Source: Desulfamplus sp. (GTDB lineage Bacteria; Desulfobacterota; Desulfobacteria; Desulfobacterales; Desulfobacteraceae). From it: a DNA stretch of 64,000 nucleotides. The translations under genes were made by a program, and so were the position numbers. Location of the stretch: contig JADFZQ010000002.1 of assembly GCA_015232455.1 (NCBI GenBank), forward strand, positions 124,001-188,000, in the 5' to 3' direction. Positions 43,001 to 50,651 of this stretch are shown in pieces. Below the pieces are notes generated by a model. The model was not told where the DNA came from. It saw only the letters and a list, made by a program, of their open reading frames with translations, and ran no database searches. The first letter of the stretch is position 1, and every line of letters begins with the position of its first letter.

Positions 43001-44647
43001 ACTGTTCTTACTATTTTCAATTTCATTCAATTTTTTGTCTATCATATTTCCATTAGTTGACTCTTCATTGATGGTATAGCCTGCCTGTTTTAAATTCTTG
43101 ATAATCGTATCTATGCTTCTAAAAACATTAAGATAAGATGCCCCGATATTCTGTTTTCCTGCTCCGTGGTTGTAATAAACAAGAACAACCTTTTTATCTT
43201 TATTGGATTTTTTCTTGAGGGCGTGCCATTTGGCTGCACGTTTTGCCAACTTTTCAATATTTTGGGTTACAGGCGTATAAATATATGTATTACTATCTTG
43301 AGGCTTTATGTTGCTTTTAGATTGAGGCTCATTATCGAATTTTGTCTGACGATTTTTTAAAATATTTACTGGCGGTATCTTCTCTTTAACTCCAACAACT
43401 GTAGGTTCTACAAGTCCAGATATTTCAGGCGTGGAAAACTGCATTGTAATATCTGCTGCTGATACCCCTTGAGGCGAAGAGAGCCATTCATCTTTTGTGT
43501 TGAAGAAAAGATATTGTGCATTAAAAACAGGCACATTTACCTGTTTAAGAATCTCTGCAAGTCCGGGTGTCAATGTTGAGGAGAATTTAAAATCAAAACC
43601 TGTGATTGAGCCAAGAGAGCTTGCCAAAGGCTCTTTTGATAACAGTGATGAAAGATTTTTATCCCTGTCTTTCATCTCGCGAAACCATGTTATTGTATTG
43701 ATGCCCTGTTGTTCGTAAGCATGAATCAAGGCATCTAAAGGTGCATTTTTTCCGTCTATTGCATAAGTTGGAAAAATTATTGAAAGATTCCATAATCCCC
43801 TGCCCTCTTCTTTTTGCTTTATGGATTCTTGAACATTTCTTTGATTAGAGTTCAAGACACCCTCTTGATTAGAGTTCTGGACAGGTTGATGTAGGTAACA
43901 ACGATTTTGGACAGGATTATGTAGGGAACAACGATCGTTGTTCCCTACTTGAACATATTCCTTAAAATGCCCTGACTCTTTATACCATTTCACATACTCA
44001 TCAAGGTCAGAAAAGAGTTTTGGAGCGTCAGGGTGATAAAGAGCATTTTCTGGAGGAACTATTGGGGGTGGGATTTTTACTTGACTCTCAATACCCAAAT
44101 CTCTACTGGCTAAAAACCGAATAAGATTTGATAGATTTTCAGAAGATGTAAAGCTAAAATAGTTTCTGACAACATTATCCATTATAAAACCAGCATCTAA
44201 GAAATCCTGATTATGGCTTGAACTTCTGACAGCGTAAATCTTTGCATCAGGTTTTATAAGGGAACGATTGTTTAGAAGCCATTGTGCAGGATTTGGAGGC
44301 ATAATATCAACTACAGCAACATCCATTAAACTAACAAAATGGGATATATCGTCATGCGATATATTGTTTGAATATTCTGGATTATTAGAGCGGGTTTTAT
44401 TAACATTACCTGTTCTATCTGAAGAACCAGATGAGTTAGGATTTATACTTTCATCAGTAAATATCCTGATTTCAAGACTATCTTTTATCTCTTTAAATTC
44501 AGATGCCTTTTCCAATGCCTGAAAACAGGTATAAGCATCAACATCACCGACAAAAAAGCCGATTTTCTTTGAATCTGCTGCTAACGATATTTCTGCAATA
44601 GAAGTAATCATCAAAGCAACAATAAAATAACACATACATGATTTCAT
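40085..44647 (-). CDS. CobN-like chelatase-family protein, exported and membrane-tethered
   Basis: The 1520-residue protein matches the CobN/BchH family: MISLGTHGTHEWLPGKEAGL, LYPYIVDDVGEGIQAKRRG, YPEQVGVILWSVETIRDEGI, APPGAYGTKVDDMAG and NPWAYQSMTARMLEAVRKEYW. Unlike cytoplasmic CobN it has an N-terminal signal peptide (about 1-23, ending LAA) and a single C-terminal helix (VQWFASFFVLTLIALFVIG) with a basic tail, so the bulk should be periplasmic. No cobS/cobT ATPase partners are present. Such variants occur in TonB-linked haem or corrinoid uptake loci (HmuS in Bacteroidota), where a metal-removing role has been proposed. Hydrophilic insertions lie at about 65-85, 255-285 and 430-450; the second includes a 28-bp palindrome. 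The gene begins 13 bases after the BtuF-CbiZ gene. Confidence 0.88.
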   Translation of the reverse strand: MKSCMCYFIVALMITSIAEISLAADSKKIGFFVGDVDAYTCFQALEKASEFKEIKDSLEIRIFTDESINPNSSGSSDRTGNVNKTRSNNPEYSNNISHDDISHFVSLMDVAVVDIMPPNPAQWLLNNRSLIKPDAKIYAVRSSSHNQDFLDAGFIMDNVVRNYFSFTSSENLSNLIRFLASRDLGIESQVKIPPPIVPPENALYHPDAPKLFSDLDEYVKWYKESGHFKEYVQVGNNDRCSLHNPVQNRCYLHQPVQNSNQEGVLNSNQRNVQESIKQKEEGRGLWNLSIIFPTYAIDGKNAPLDALIHAYEQQGINTITWFREMKDRDKNLSSLLSKEPLASSLGSITGFDFKFSSTLTPGLAEILKQVNVPVFNAQYLFFNTKDEWLSSPQGVSAADITMQFSTPEISGLVEPTVVGVKEKIPPVNILKNRQTKFDNEPQSKSNIKPQDSNTYIYTPVTQNIEKLAKRAAKWHALKKKSNKDKKVVLVYYNHGAGKQNIGASYLNVFRSIDTIIKNLKQAGYTINEESTNGNMIDKKLNEIENSKNSNRDKNSNRERELTEEKIKDLLLKSGRNIGSWAPGELDELIAQGNAAFIDMQDYKDWLSKTPQEFQAAVEKDWGKPEDSKVMVKDGRFVIPCVRLGNLMLVPQPVRGWSDDPDKLYHSTVLQPHHQYAAFYLWLQNQIKPDAMISLGTHGTHEWLPGKEAGLTWKCPPEVLIGDIPSLYPYIVDDVGEGIQAKRRGRGVVIDHAVPPFKEGGAYGEYSQLAALISEYESSGSDKIRSSKLERIGEMVVNLGLDKDLEFSDKRVAEKKNTDKNHVSSETAKTKYSIKEDDLEKIEHYLLTLKTQMVPYGLHTFGVSPSGEGLIETANAIADRNGVVQSSDVMQKKILFPLDIKKEGQHTGDKQEDKTAQFYKQQLSACGPSEMESLINGLSGGYVPSASGNDPIRNPESLPTGKNFYGFDPEKTPSKEAWENGKKAGLEIIESYQKKHDGKYPEQVGVILWSVETIRDEGINVATALYLMGMQPVWDHRDKIKNFVPIAGAELNRPRIDVLLQMSGLFRDTFPTVALLLDKAVKQASALTDVENFLRKHSLALEESLLKEGHTKEDAKKLSLVRLFSAPPGAYGTKVDDMAGASGLWEKDDIVAEQGFVQMQSFGYSSDMWGEKATPVYRQHLKKVDATVHTISSNLYGTMDNDDMFQYLGGLSMAVRKASGKEPDVFVSMQRDKGNGHIESIGTTLGKELRSRYLNPKWIEGMKKESYAGARDMAEFMENMWGWQVTTPEAVDSKKWEQTYEVYVEDKYGLDIKEFFNKENPWAYQSMTARMLEAVRKEYWNADDKITKKLAAEYALNIVEKGVACCDHTCNNPVLNQMVVNIISIPGVLSPEIVEKFKIAIEQATGAAIDKQVIDRKELLEKLSKTVVKPDLIPELEKIPQSDNSSESKKNNDPSKSAQKSENAPEIVEGYKMEEIKSEDKKSQVATSGVQWFASFFVLTLIALFVIGTQTNKIYRKERLS
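43921..43948. repeat. Perfect 28-bp palindrome inside the CobN-like gene
   Basis: GTAGGGAACAACGA is followed directly by its exact reverse complement. It lies in the coding frame and encodes VGNNDRCSLH on the minus strand. A partial copy (GTAGGTAACAACGATTTTG) lies just before it at about 43891-43909, each preceded by GGACAGG-type sequence. It has the size and form of the intergenic palindromes in this window. Confidence 0.85.
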
Positions 44648-44660
44648 AAGATTTTATACC

Positions 44661-46874
44661 CTATTTTGCCAATTTTGCCTGCACCCCTGTAAAAATAGCA
44701 TTTAACGCGGTTTTCAACACAAATGAGATTTCGTTATCTGTAATTATATCTTTTATGGTTACAATATCTTCGCCAGCTATATCAGAGGCAATTTTGCATG
44801 ACCATTTTTGAAATGACTCAATATCTCTAATCTGACCTCTTTCATAAGCATCGCTGATTGAAAAAGCTGCTTCCATGTATCCGCTCCAACGGCTGTCAAG
44901 AAGCGTCTTTTCAACTTCGCCTGCAAGAACGCTTTTTGAAAATGAACATTGGCAGTCTGCTGAAGATGCTAATTCGTAAATTGAGATTTTTCTCTCCTTA
45001 AGCCTTTGAAAAACATCTCTTACAGGTACAAAACCATTATGTTTAAGTATTGCATCTTTAACCCCAGCATAAACAGCAGAGGCTATCAATTCGCCAGTTT
45101 TGGCATGACCGCTTGTATTTTCGATAATATCTGCATCTAAAAATTCAGGGTCTTGATTCTCTGAAGTCAGATTTGCAGAAGTATTATTTTTTAAATTACC
45201 ATTACCTTCTGTCGAGGAGACAGTTCCCTGGACAACAAGAATGTTGTCTGTGCCTGTTCCTGTAGCTGGATTAGCTGATGATGTATAACTGCTTCTAATG
45301 TCCATATCCCATAAAGCTGCTGTTTTTGCCTCAGTCGCTGTTATGATTGCACGGCTCATTGCAGAGGGCGTTAATAGTTTATTTGTCAGAATTAAAATAT
45401 TTATTGTGCCAGGTTTACTCTGTTTATCTTGTTTCTGTTTCATAACAGAGGAAGCAGTTGAGGATTTTCTAAATTTTGCAGATTTCCAGTCAGGTTCATA
45501 AAAATCACCACTGTCTTTGGACATTCTTTGAGCATTTGACTCAACTCCTGCTGTAACAAGTGCTGTAACTTCAATTTCTTTGAACTTTGCCTGTCTGATT
45601 ACTAAATTATCCATGTCAGCCCCTGTAAAAAGCAGACTTGCACTCTCTTGGCTCAACCCAACTACATCAAACACCTTTTTTCTAAAGAGTTTAAGACCTT
45701 TTTTATGGTCAATATTCCAGCTTGGCGGAGGTGAATAGTGGTTGCCGACAGTCGTTATATTGCTTCGCTGCCCTTCAAGTGTCGAAAAGATGGTTTGGGG
45801 ATTCGTAAAGTTTATTAAAAGTGATTTGTTGGTAAAATCGTAAATATTGCTGTAAGCAATCACAGCATTTTTAACGTAAGGTAGATTAATATCAACGGTT
45901 TTTGTAGAGATAATGCTCTCTGGCTGCACAGTATTGATTGATTCTCCAAACTCATCAGCATAGATGGTTCCTGCAAGCCATGATATAAAGTAACCTGTAT
46001 GTGTTGAAGCTCTGCATGTAAGGTCGCACGGGAAAAAGTATATCTGCCTTTTTTGCACTGCTTCTACATCTTTCCATTCAGGTTTGCTGAAAAAAGCCTC
46101 AGCCGTCTCTCTATCCTGACCACAACCGTATATCACTTGAGGGTTAAATTTCTGCCACTCCTCTTTTGAAATAGAGATAATATCACCTGTTTTTCCAAAT
46201 TTTGGAGCTATTCCTCCTGCTGCTTCTATCATCTTATTTTGAAAAGAGTCATCACCTGGAGACATAATTGTATCCCGCCCCATAAGCCTTATTACCCGTT
46301 TTCTTTTTTCAATAGGTATTTTAGAGACTTTCTGCTTTATGATTTCAATCTGCTTTTCGTTGCTCTTTATAATTTCTTCAGCTTTTTCTTTACAATCAAA
46401 TATCTCTCCTAAAAGCCTGAGATTAGCAGCATAATCAGCCATTTTAACTGTATCCATAACCACTATCTGACAGGGGCTTTTACAAATACGTTTTAAAGCA
46501 CAAATATCTTCAGGCAATTTTGAACTACCAGAAGATTTAAGTTGGCTTGAAGCGGCAATTAAAAGGTCTGGCTGAAGTTCTTTTATAATCTTAAAACTTG
46601 GCGAAAAATAACCTCCGACAATCTTCTTGCCATCAACACCTGAAAGCCGTGAATCGTGATATGTTATACCAACTAAAGAGTTCTGAGAATCAAGTGAACA
46701 AATCATCTCAGTAACAGATGGTATAAGGCTAACTACTGCTGTCGGCTTTTTGCTTATTGTGAAGCTGTTTCCTGCAAAATCTTTGAATTTAACAGGATAA
46801 GATGCAGCGTGTGATGATGTTATTAAAGCGAATAACATAAACAATATGGAAAAAGAGATAATTATTCTTCTCAT
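44661..46874 (-). CDS. BtuF-like corrinoid-binding protein fused to CbiZ amidohydrolase
   Basis: After a signal peptide (about 1-23) comes a class III periplasmic-binding domain (VVSLIPSVTEMICSLDSQNSL, LVGITYHDSR, ELQPDLLIAAS, WKDVEAVQKRQIYFFP) at about 30-310, as in BtuF. The second half (about 330-705) is CbiZ-like: ALVTAGVESNAQRM, INILILTNKLLTPSAMSRAI, TATEAKTAALWDMDIRSSY, ATGTGTDNILVVQG and HAKTGELIASAVYAGVKDAI. CbiZ cleaves the nucleotide or aminopropanol side of adenosyl-corrinoids to cobyric acid, allowing salvage. In this fusion the amidohydrolase would act in the periplasm on captured corrinoid. Long Ser/Lys-rich linkers lie within the CbiZ half. No BtuC/BtuD genes are present in the window, so the inner-membrane step is unexplained. 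Confidence 0.88.
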   Translation of the reverse strand: MRRIIISFSILFMLFALITSSHAASYPVKFKDFAGNSFTISKKPTAVVSLIPSVTEMICSLDSQNSLVGITYHDSRLSGVDGKKIVGGYFSPSFKIIKELQPDLLIAASSQLKSSGSSKLPEDICALKRICKSPCQIVVMDTVKMADYAANLRLLGEIFDCKEKAEEIIKSNEKQIEIIKQKVSKIPIEKRKRVIRLMGRDTIMSPGDDSFQNKMIEAAGGIAPKFGKTGDIISISKEEWQKFNPQVIYGCGQDRETAEAFFSKPEWKDVEAVQKRQIYFFPCDLTCRASTHTGYFISWLAGTIYADEFGESINTVQPESIISTKTVDINLPYVKNAVIAYSNIYDFTNKSLLINFTNPQTIFSTLEGQRSNITTVGNHYSPPPSWNIDHKKGLKLFRKKVFDVVGLSQESASLLFTGADMDNLVIRQAKFKEIEVTALVTAGVESNAQRMSKDSGDFYEPDWKSAKFRKSSTASSVMKQKQDKQSKPGTINILILTNKLLTPSAMSRAIITATEAKTAALWDMDIRSSYTSSANPATGTGTDNILVVQGTVSSTEGNGNLKNNTSANLTSENQDPEFLDADIIENTSGHAKTGELIASAVYAGVKDAILKHNGFVPVRDVFQRLKERKISIYELASSADCQCSFSKSVLAGEVEKTLLDSRWSGYMEAAFSISDAYERGQIRDIESFQKWSCKIASDIAGEDIVTIKDIITDNEISFVLKTALNAIFTGVQAKLAK

Positions 46875-46905
46875 TACTATGGTTTCCTTGTAACTGATAT
46901 ATCAT

Positions 46906-46933
46906 GTAGAGACAGAAGTCCGTGCGTCTCTAC
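46906..46933. repeat. GTAGAGACGCAC palindromic repeat, copy 5
   Basis: GTAGAGACAGAAGT then CCGTGCGTCTCTAC; the outer 8 bp pair fully while the centre is imperfect. It lies between the TonB-receptor stop and the BtuF-CbiZ start, inside the presumed operon. Confidence 0.65.
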
Positions 46934-46986
46934 AGCTTGGATTAAATCTAAAAAGGCTACACTCAAATCAAAAATTACTGCTTTAT

Positions 46987-49008
46987 TTAGTAGTCATATC
47001 TCAAACCTATGAAAAAGCCCTGTCCAGGCATGGGGTAGCCTTTGACATATTCATAATCTTCATCAAACAGATTATGAATTTCGCCTCTGAGCGTCATAGT
47101 CCCGTAATGGTTAAATGAAGCAAGTTCTTTAGAAATAGAGATATCTGTTACTATAGAATCGTCAAGAGTAACTTCTGGGGTTGGGTATTCTGTGCTCTCC
47201 CAATCTTCAACTGTCTGCTCACCAATAATTGTAAAACTAAGATTTGCATTAAATCCATTTTTTCTATCTGTAAGGCTTAAGCCAAATCCTGCTGTTAAAT
47301 CTGATGTGTATAAAAGGTCGTCTCCAGTTTCACCATCTTCATATTCGGTCAACCATGTCAATTGAATGTATGGCATAAGTTCTATACCCCAATCGAATGC
47401 AGAACCAATATCATAGTTTAATTCAGTCTCTATTCCAGCTATTGAAGCATCTCCAAGATTGATCCATGAATTTGAACCATCAGCCAACCTTTTTTGCTGA
47501 ATCTTTTCTTCAAAATCAGTAGTAAAAGCAGTTACACTGGCTGTACAATATCCAGCGTAAACATCAAAACCACCATCAAAGGTATCGCTTTTTTCAGGTT
47601 TTAAAGATGGATTGCCTACATAACGGGTGCCCCATACCTGATAATCTGCTGCCAACTGGTCTGCTGCTGGCATTACAAAAGCCTGACTATATGTTGCTCG
47701 GAGTTTAAACCAATCAGTAAGCAAAAATGCAGCTCCTATTGATGGAGATAGATTAGAGTCGTTTTCTGTGTTACCTGCCGGCTCTTTTACTCTAACCTCA
47801 TAATCGTCATAACGAACACCTCCAGTTAAAGTAAGTCTGTTGTTTAGAAATTCTGTTTTAGCAAGCAGAAACCCTGCTGTATTGGAATAGTCTGTTTTTT
47901 CCGGCGACCATGTTGTTTCAATATCGTATTCAGCCCAATCTAATCCAGCCGTGATACGCGAGCTGCCAAGTTTTAAAGAAGTTTGAGCCTGTGCCCCTTG
48001 ATTATCTGTATTGTTTTCGCTTGGTATTCCATCGTCCCAGCCGTCAGGATTGCTTGCAATAGGGCTTGTCCATTTATCTTTATCTTTGCCGTTAAAGTAT
48101 CTCAATTTCCATGAATAGAGACCATCACTTGACTCACCATCATAAACAGCATCAATTGAGTTGTTGGATTTATCCACATAATCATCTGAATCATTTTGGC
48201 TCAGATAACCTGACGATCCTGCTTCATCAACATCAAATCCTGTATAAATAATGCCTAATCTGTTCTTAGGAGCAAATGACCACCCTAAATTAAGGCTTAT
48301 ATTGTCAGCACTATCAACTCCTGTATTCTGGTATGTTATACCTTTTGCAGTATCATAGTTATCCTGATTTGATAGAGCAAAAGAGCCCGAAAAATCAAAC
48401 TGTCCATTTTCTCCTGAAAATCCGGCAGAGCCTTCTTTATAGCCCCAACTGCCAACTCCTGCTTGAGCAAAAGCCGTTGCAGTGCCTTTTCCCTGTTTTG
48501 TTATTATATTGATTACACCGCCCATTGCAGCAGAACCATACTGAACTGAAGCAGGTCCTCTTATGATTTCAATTCTCTGAACATTCTGGGTCAAAAGTTT
48601 TGCAACATTGCCTGTTCCTGCTCTGCGTCCGTTCAGCAGAACTAAGACATGACCCTTTAAATCGTTGCCATGCGTTTCAGTTCTAAATCCTCTTATGGCT
48701 ATGGAGGTAAGATTTCCCGGATATTTTCTGATTGCAAGTCCCTGTTGTGCAAGCAGATCACCAACATCTCTTGTAGAAGAGCGGCTGATTGTTTCCTCAT
48801 CAATTACAGAAATATTAGCTGCAACTTTTTTTTGTGATTCAGCTACTCTGTCAGCAGTTACAACCATAGTTTCCATTACTGTCTCTTGCTCACTATTTTT
48901 AGAGCTATCTGCTACAGCAATGCCTGATATAGAAATACTTGACCAGCATATAAGTAAAACTAATATTATTGCTTTTTCTATTCTTGAAATAACAATTGAA
49001 CTCTTCAT
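46987..49008 (-). CDS. TonB-dependent outer-membrane receptor
   Basis: The 673-residue protein has a signal peptide (about 1-33), a TonB-box-like METMVVTADR, a plug domain (VGDLLAQQGLAIRKYPGN, HVLVLLNGRRAGTG, RIEIIRGPASVQYGSAAMGGVINIITK) and a C-terminal barrel with YSQAFVMPAADQLAADY, NPSLKPEKSDTFDGG and the final GQGFFIGLRYDY ending in an aromatic residue. It imports large ligands across the outer membrane using TonB energy. Position between the ExbD/DUF4019 genes and the BtuF-CbiZ and CobN-like genes suggests a corrinoid, haem or other tetrapyrrole ligand; the sequence does not decide which. Confidence 0.93.
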   Translation of the reverse strand: MKSSIVISRIEKAIILVLLICWSSISISGIAVADSSKNSEQETVMETMVVTADRVAESQKKVAANISVIDEETISRSSTRDVGDLLAQQGLAIRKYPGNLTSIAIRGFRTETHGNDLKGHVLVLLNGRRAGTGNVAKLLTQNVQRIEIIRGPASVQYGSAAMGGVINIITKQGKGTATAFAQAGVGSWGYKEGSAGFSGENGQFDFSGSFALSNQDNYDTAKGITYQNTGVDSADNISLNLGWSFAPKNRLGIIYTGFDVDEAGSSGYLSQNDSDDYVDKSNNSIDAVYDGESSDGLYSWKLRYFNGKDKDKWTSPIASNPDGWDDGIPSENNTDNQGAQAQTSLKLGSSRITAGLDWAEYDIETTWSPEKTDYSNTAGFLLAKTEFLNNRLTLTGGVRYDDYEVRVKEPAGNTENDSNLSPSIGAAFLLTDWFKLRATYSQAFVMPAADQLAADYQVWGTRYVGNPSLKPEKSDTFDGGFDVYAGYCTASVTAFTTDFEEKIQQKRLADGSNSWINLGDASIAGIETELNYDIGSAFDWGIELMPYIQLTWLTEYEDGETGDDLLYTSDLTAGFGLSLTDRKNGFNANLSFTIIGEQTVEDWESTEYPTPEVTLDDSIVTDISISKELASFNHYGTMTLRGEIHNLFDEDYEYVKGYPMPGQGFFIGLRYDY

Positions 49009-49058
49009 AATAAATAACCTTTTTATTTTATAAAAAATTAATAAACACTCTTACCAAA

Positions 49059-49502
49059 CTATTTAATAAAGTAACCAGAAACCCGCCAAATTCCATCTTT
49101 CTCCAACTTAGGTGTAACTGTTTCCACAGATGATTTCTTGTTTTCAAAAGATGTATGAAATTCAATTACGACATACTCACCGTCAGGAACACCAGGCAGT
49201 GATTTCATATATGTTTTAGAGTCTGCTTTTCTTGAAATAACTCTGCCAAGCGGCTTTCTGACAGCATCAACTGTTTGTCCCCATGCCTGTTTATTGATAG
49301 CATTTTTTAACAAATCAGAAGATTCTTCCCAACTTTGAGAATATTTCCCACTGTCAACAAGAGAGAGCCATGATTGGGCTGCATAAACAGCGTCAATCTC
49401 TTTTTTTGATGAATCCTCCGCCAAGACATTATCTGTATCTGAAAAAACTGCTCCAATAAGAACCAATCCAACTATTACAAAATAACTGATAACACGCTTC
49501 AT
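49059..49502 (-). CDS. Exported DUF4019-like protein
   Basis: This protein of about 147 residues has a signal peptide (MKRVISYFVIVGLVLIGAVF, cleaved near NVLA). The mature part has AAQSWLSLVDSGKYSQSWEE, AWGQTVDAVRKPLGRVISR and YVVIEFHTSFENKKSSVETV with a terminal GIWRVSGYFIK, which fits the DUF4019 family of small periplasmic proteins. Its function is unknown. ATG 49502 is selected because GAGGAG lies 8 bases upstream; longer in-frame starts would run into exbD. It follows exbD directly and precedes a TonB receptor. Confidence 0.75.
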   Translation of the reverse strand: MKRVISYFVIVGLVLIGAVFSDTDNVLAEDSSKKEIDAVYAAQSWLSLVDSGKYSQSWEESSDLLKNAINKQAWGQTVDAVRKPLGRVISRKADSKTYMKSLPGVPDGEYVVIEFHTSFENKKSSVETVTPKLEKDGIWRVSGYFIK

Positions 49503-49515
49503 ATTCATCTCTCCT

Positions 49516-49962
49516 CTATTGCCTTTCAGTAAGAACATTAAAATTATGAGAACCTGATAATTTGACTTTATCAATAACTCTAACAAGAAGCCCGACAGAG
49601 ACATCTTTGTCAGCCCTTATATTTACAGGGACATCAGGCGACCATTCAGGCATCTGCCTAATCTCATCTGCAACTGCCTCAACTCCAATCTCTTTTTTCT
49701 GGATAAAAACCATTCCATCACTTACTGCTCCACCATTATCGGCATTACTGTAACTGCCTCTTTTACCTGCAATGGTTATAGTTATCTGACGGTTATCTGC
49801 TTGAGAATCTGTTGTTTCAGACTTTGGCAGACGAATCATGATTGCCTGCTCCATTGCCATATTAAAGGTGAGCATAAAAAAGAGAAGAAGCAGAAAAACA
49901 ACATCAACAAGCGGTGCTATATCAATATAATTCTGCCGTTTTCTTCTCCTTTCAATCTCCAT
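49516..49962 (-). CDS. exbD: Biopolymer transport protein ExbD
   Basis: The 148-residue protein has a short basic cytoplasmic N-terminus, one membrane helix with the essential aspartate (NYIDIAPLVDVVFLLLLFFML) and a periplasmic domain (VNIRADKDVSVGLLVRVIDKVKLSG). The insertion near residues 68-85 (GKRGSYSNADNGGAVSDG) is unusual. With ExbB it forms the proton-driven motor that energises TonB. The start overlaps the exbB stop by 11 bases. Confidence 0.93.
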   Translation of the reverse strand: MEIERRRKRQNYIDIAPLVDVVFLLLLFFMLTFNMAMEQAIMIRLPKSETTDSQADNRQITITIAGKRGSYSNADNGGAVSDGMVFIQKKEIGVEAVADEIRQMPEWSPDVPVNIRADKDVSVGLLVRVIDKVKLSGSHNFNVLTERQ

Positions 49963-50572
49963 TATGCCTCCGTGCTTCTATCTGACTATAGAGTGTTGAA
50001 GCATTTTCGTGGTTGATGGTGGATGATGCCGCATTACATTCCTTCTGCTGCAAAGCAAAAATTGCACTCTCTTTGGCAATAAGAGCAATTTCATCAACCT
50101 GATTTTCAAGGAAATGGCATACAACGTGCGTTGGAATTGCTACAAACAGACCAGCGGCTGTAGTGATAAGTGCTTCCCATATTCCGCCTGCAAGCATTCC
50201 CGGGTTGATTTGGGTCTGGCTAAGAGCAATAATCTGAAATGATTTTATCATACCAGTTACCGTCCCAGTCAGACCCAAAAGAGGAGATATAACTGCAACC
50301 AGGGCAAGAAATCCAAGCCCTTTTTCTATCAAGCGAATTTGATGAGTAGCAATAAAGCCCACCTCTTTTTCTGTTTTGCCTGCATTAACAGCATCAAAAA
50401 TAGGAGCCAGATATGAGGGATTTTTCTTGATAATCATCTCTATTTCGCATGAAAGCTCTTTTAAAACTCCTTGAAATTGAAAGCCTTTTTTCAAAGAGAT
50501 TGTAATTGATAGAAACGAACACAGCAAAATGGGCCACATTAGTGGACCGCCTTTTAAAAACATATCAAACAT
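49952..50572 (-). CDS. exbB: Biopolymer transport protein ExbB
   Basis: This 206-residue MotA/TolQ/ExbB protein has three membrane segments: GPLMWPILLCSFLSITISL near the N-terminus, GLGFLALVAVISPLLGLTGTVTGMI in the middle, and WEALITTAAGLFVAIPTHVVCHFLE near the C-terminus. These include the conserved glycine/threonine-rich channel motifs. It forms the proton channel with ExbD for TonB. It lies between tonB and exbD. Confidence 0.93.
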   Translation of the reverse strand: MFDMFLKGGPLMWPILLCSFLSITISLKKGFQFQGVLKELSCEIEMIIKKNPSYLAPIFDAVNAGKTEKEVGFIATHQIRLIEKGLGFLALVAVISPLLGLTGTVTGMIKSFQIIALSQTQINPGMLAGGIWEALITTAAGLFVAIPTHVVCHFLENQVDEIALIAKESAIFALQQKECNAASSTINHENASTLYSQIEARRHNGD

Positions 50573-50613
50573 TACTATTTTATTCCTTTTAATTTTAGGC
50601 TCTTTAGCATTAT

Positions 50614-50640
50614 GTGGAGACGCACAGCCGTGTGTCTCTA
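50614..50640. repeat. GTAGAGACGCAC palindromic repeat, copy 6
   Basis: GTGGAGACGCACA and CGTGTGTCTCTA form an imperfect palindrome between the tonB stop and exbB start, again inside the presumed operon. Confidence 0.62.
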
Positions 50641-50651
50641 ATTGCTTACTC

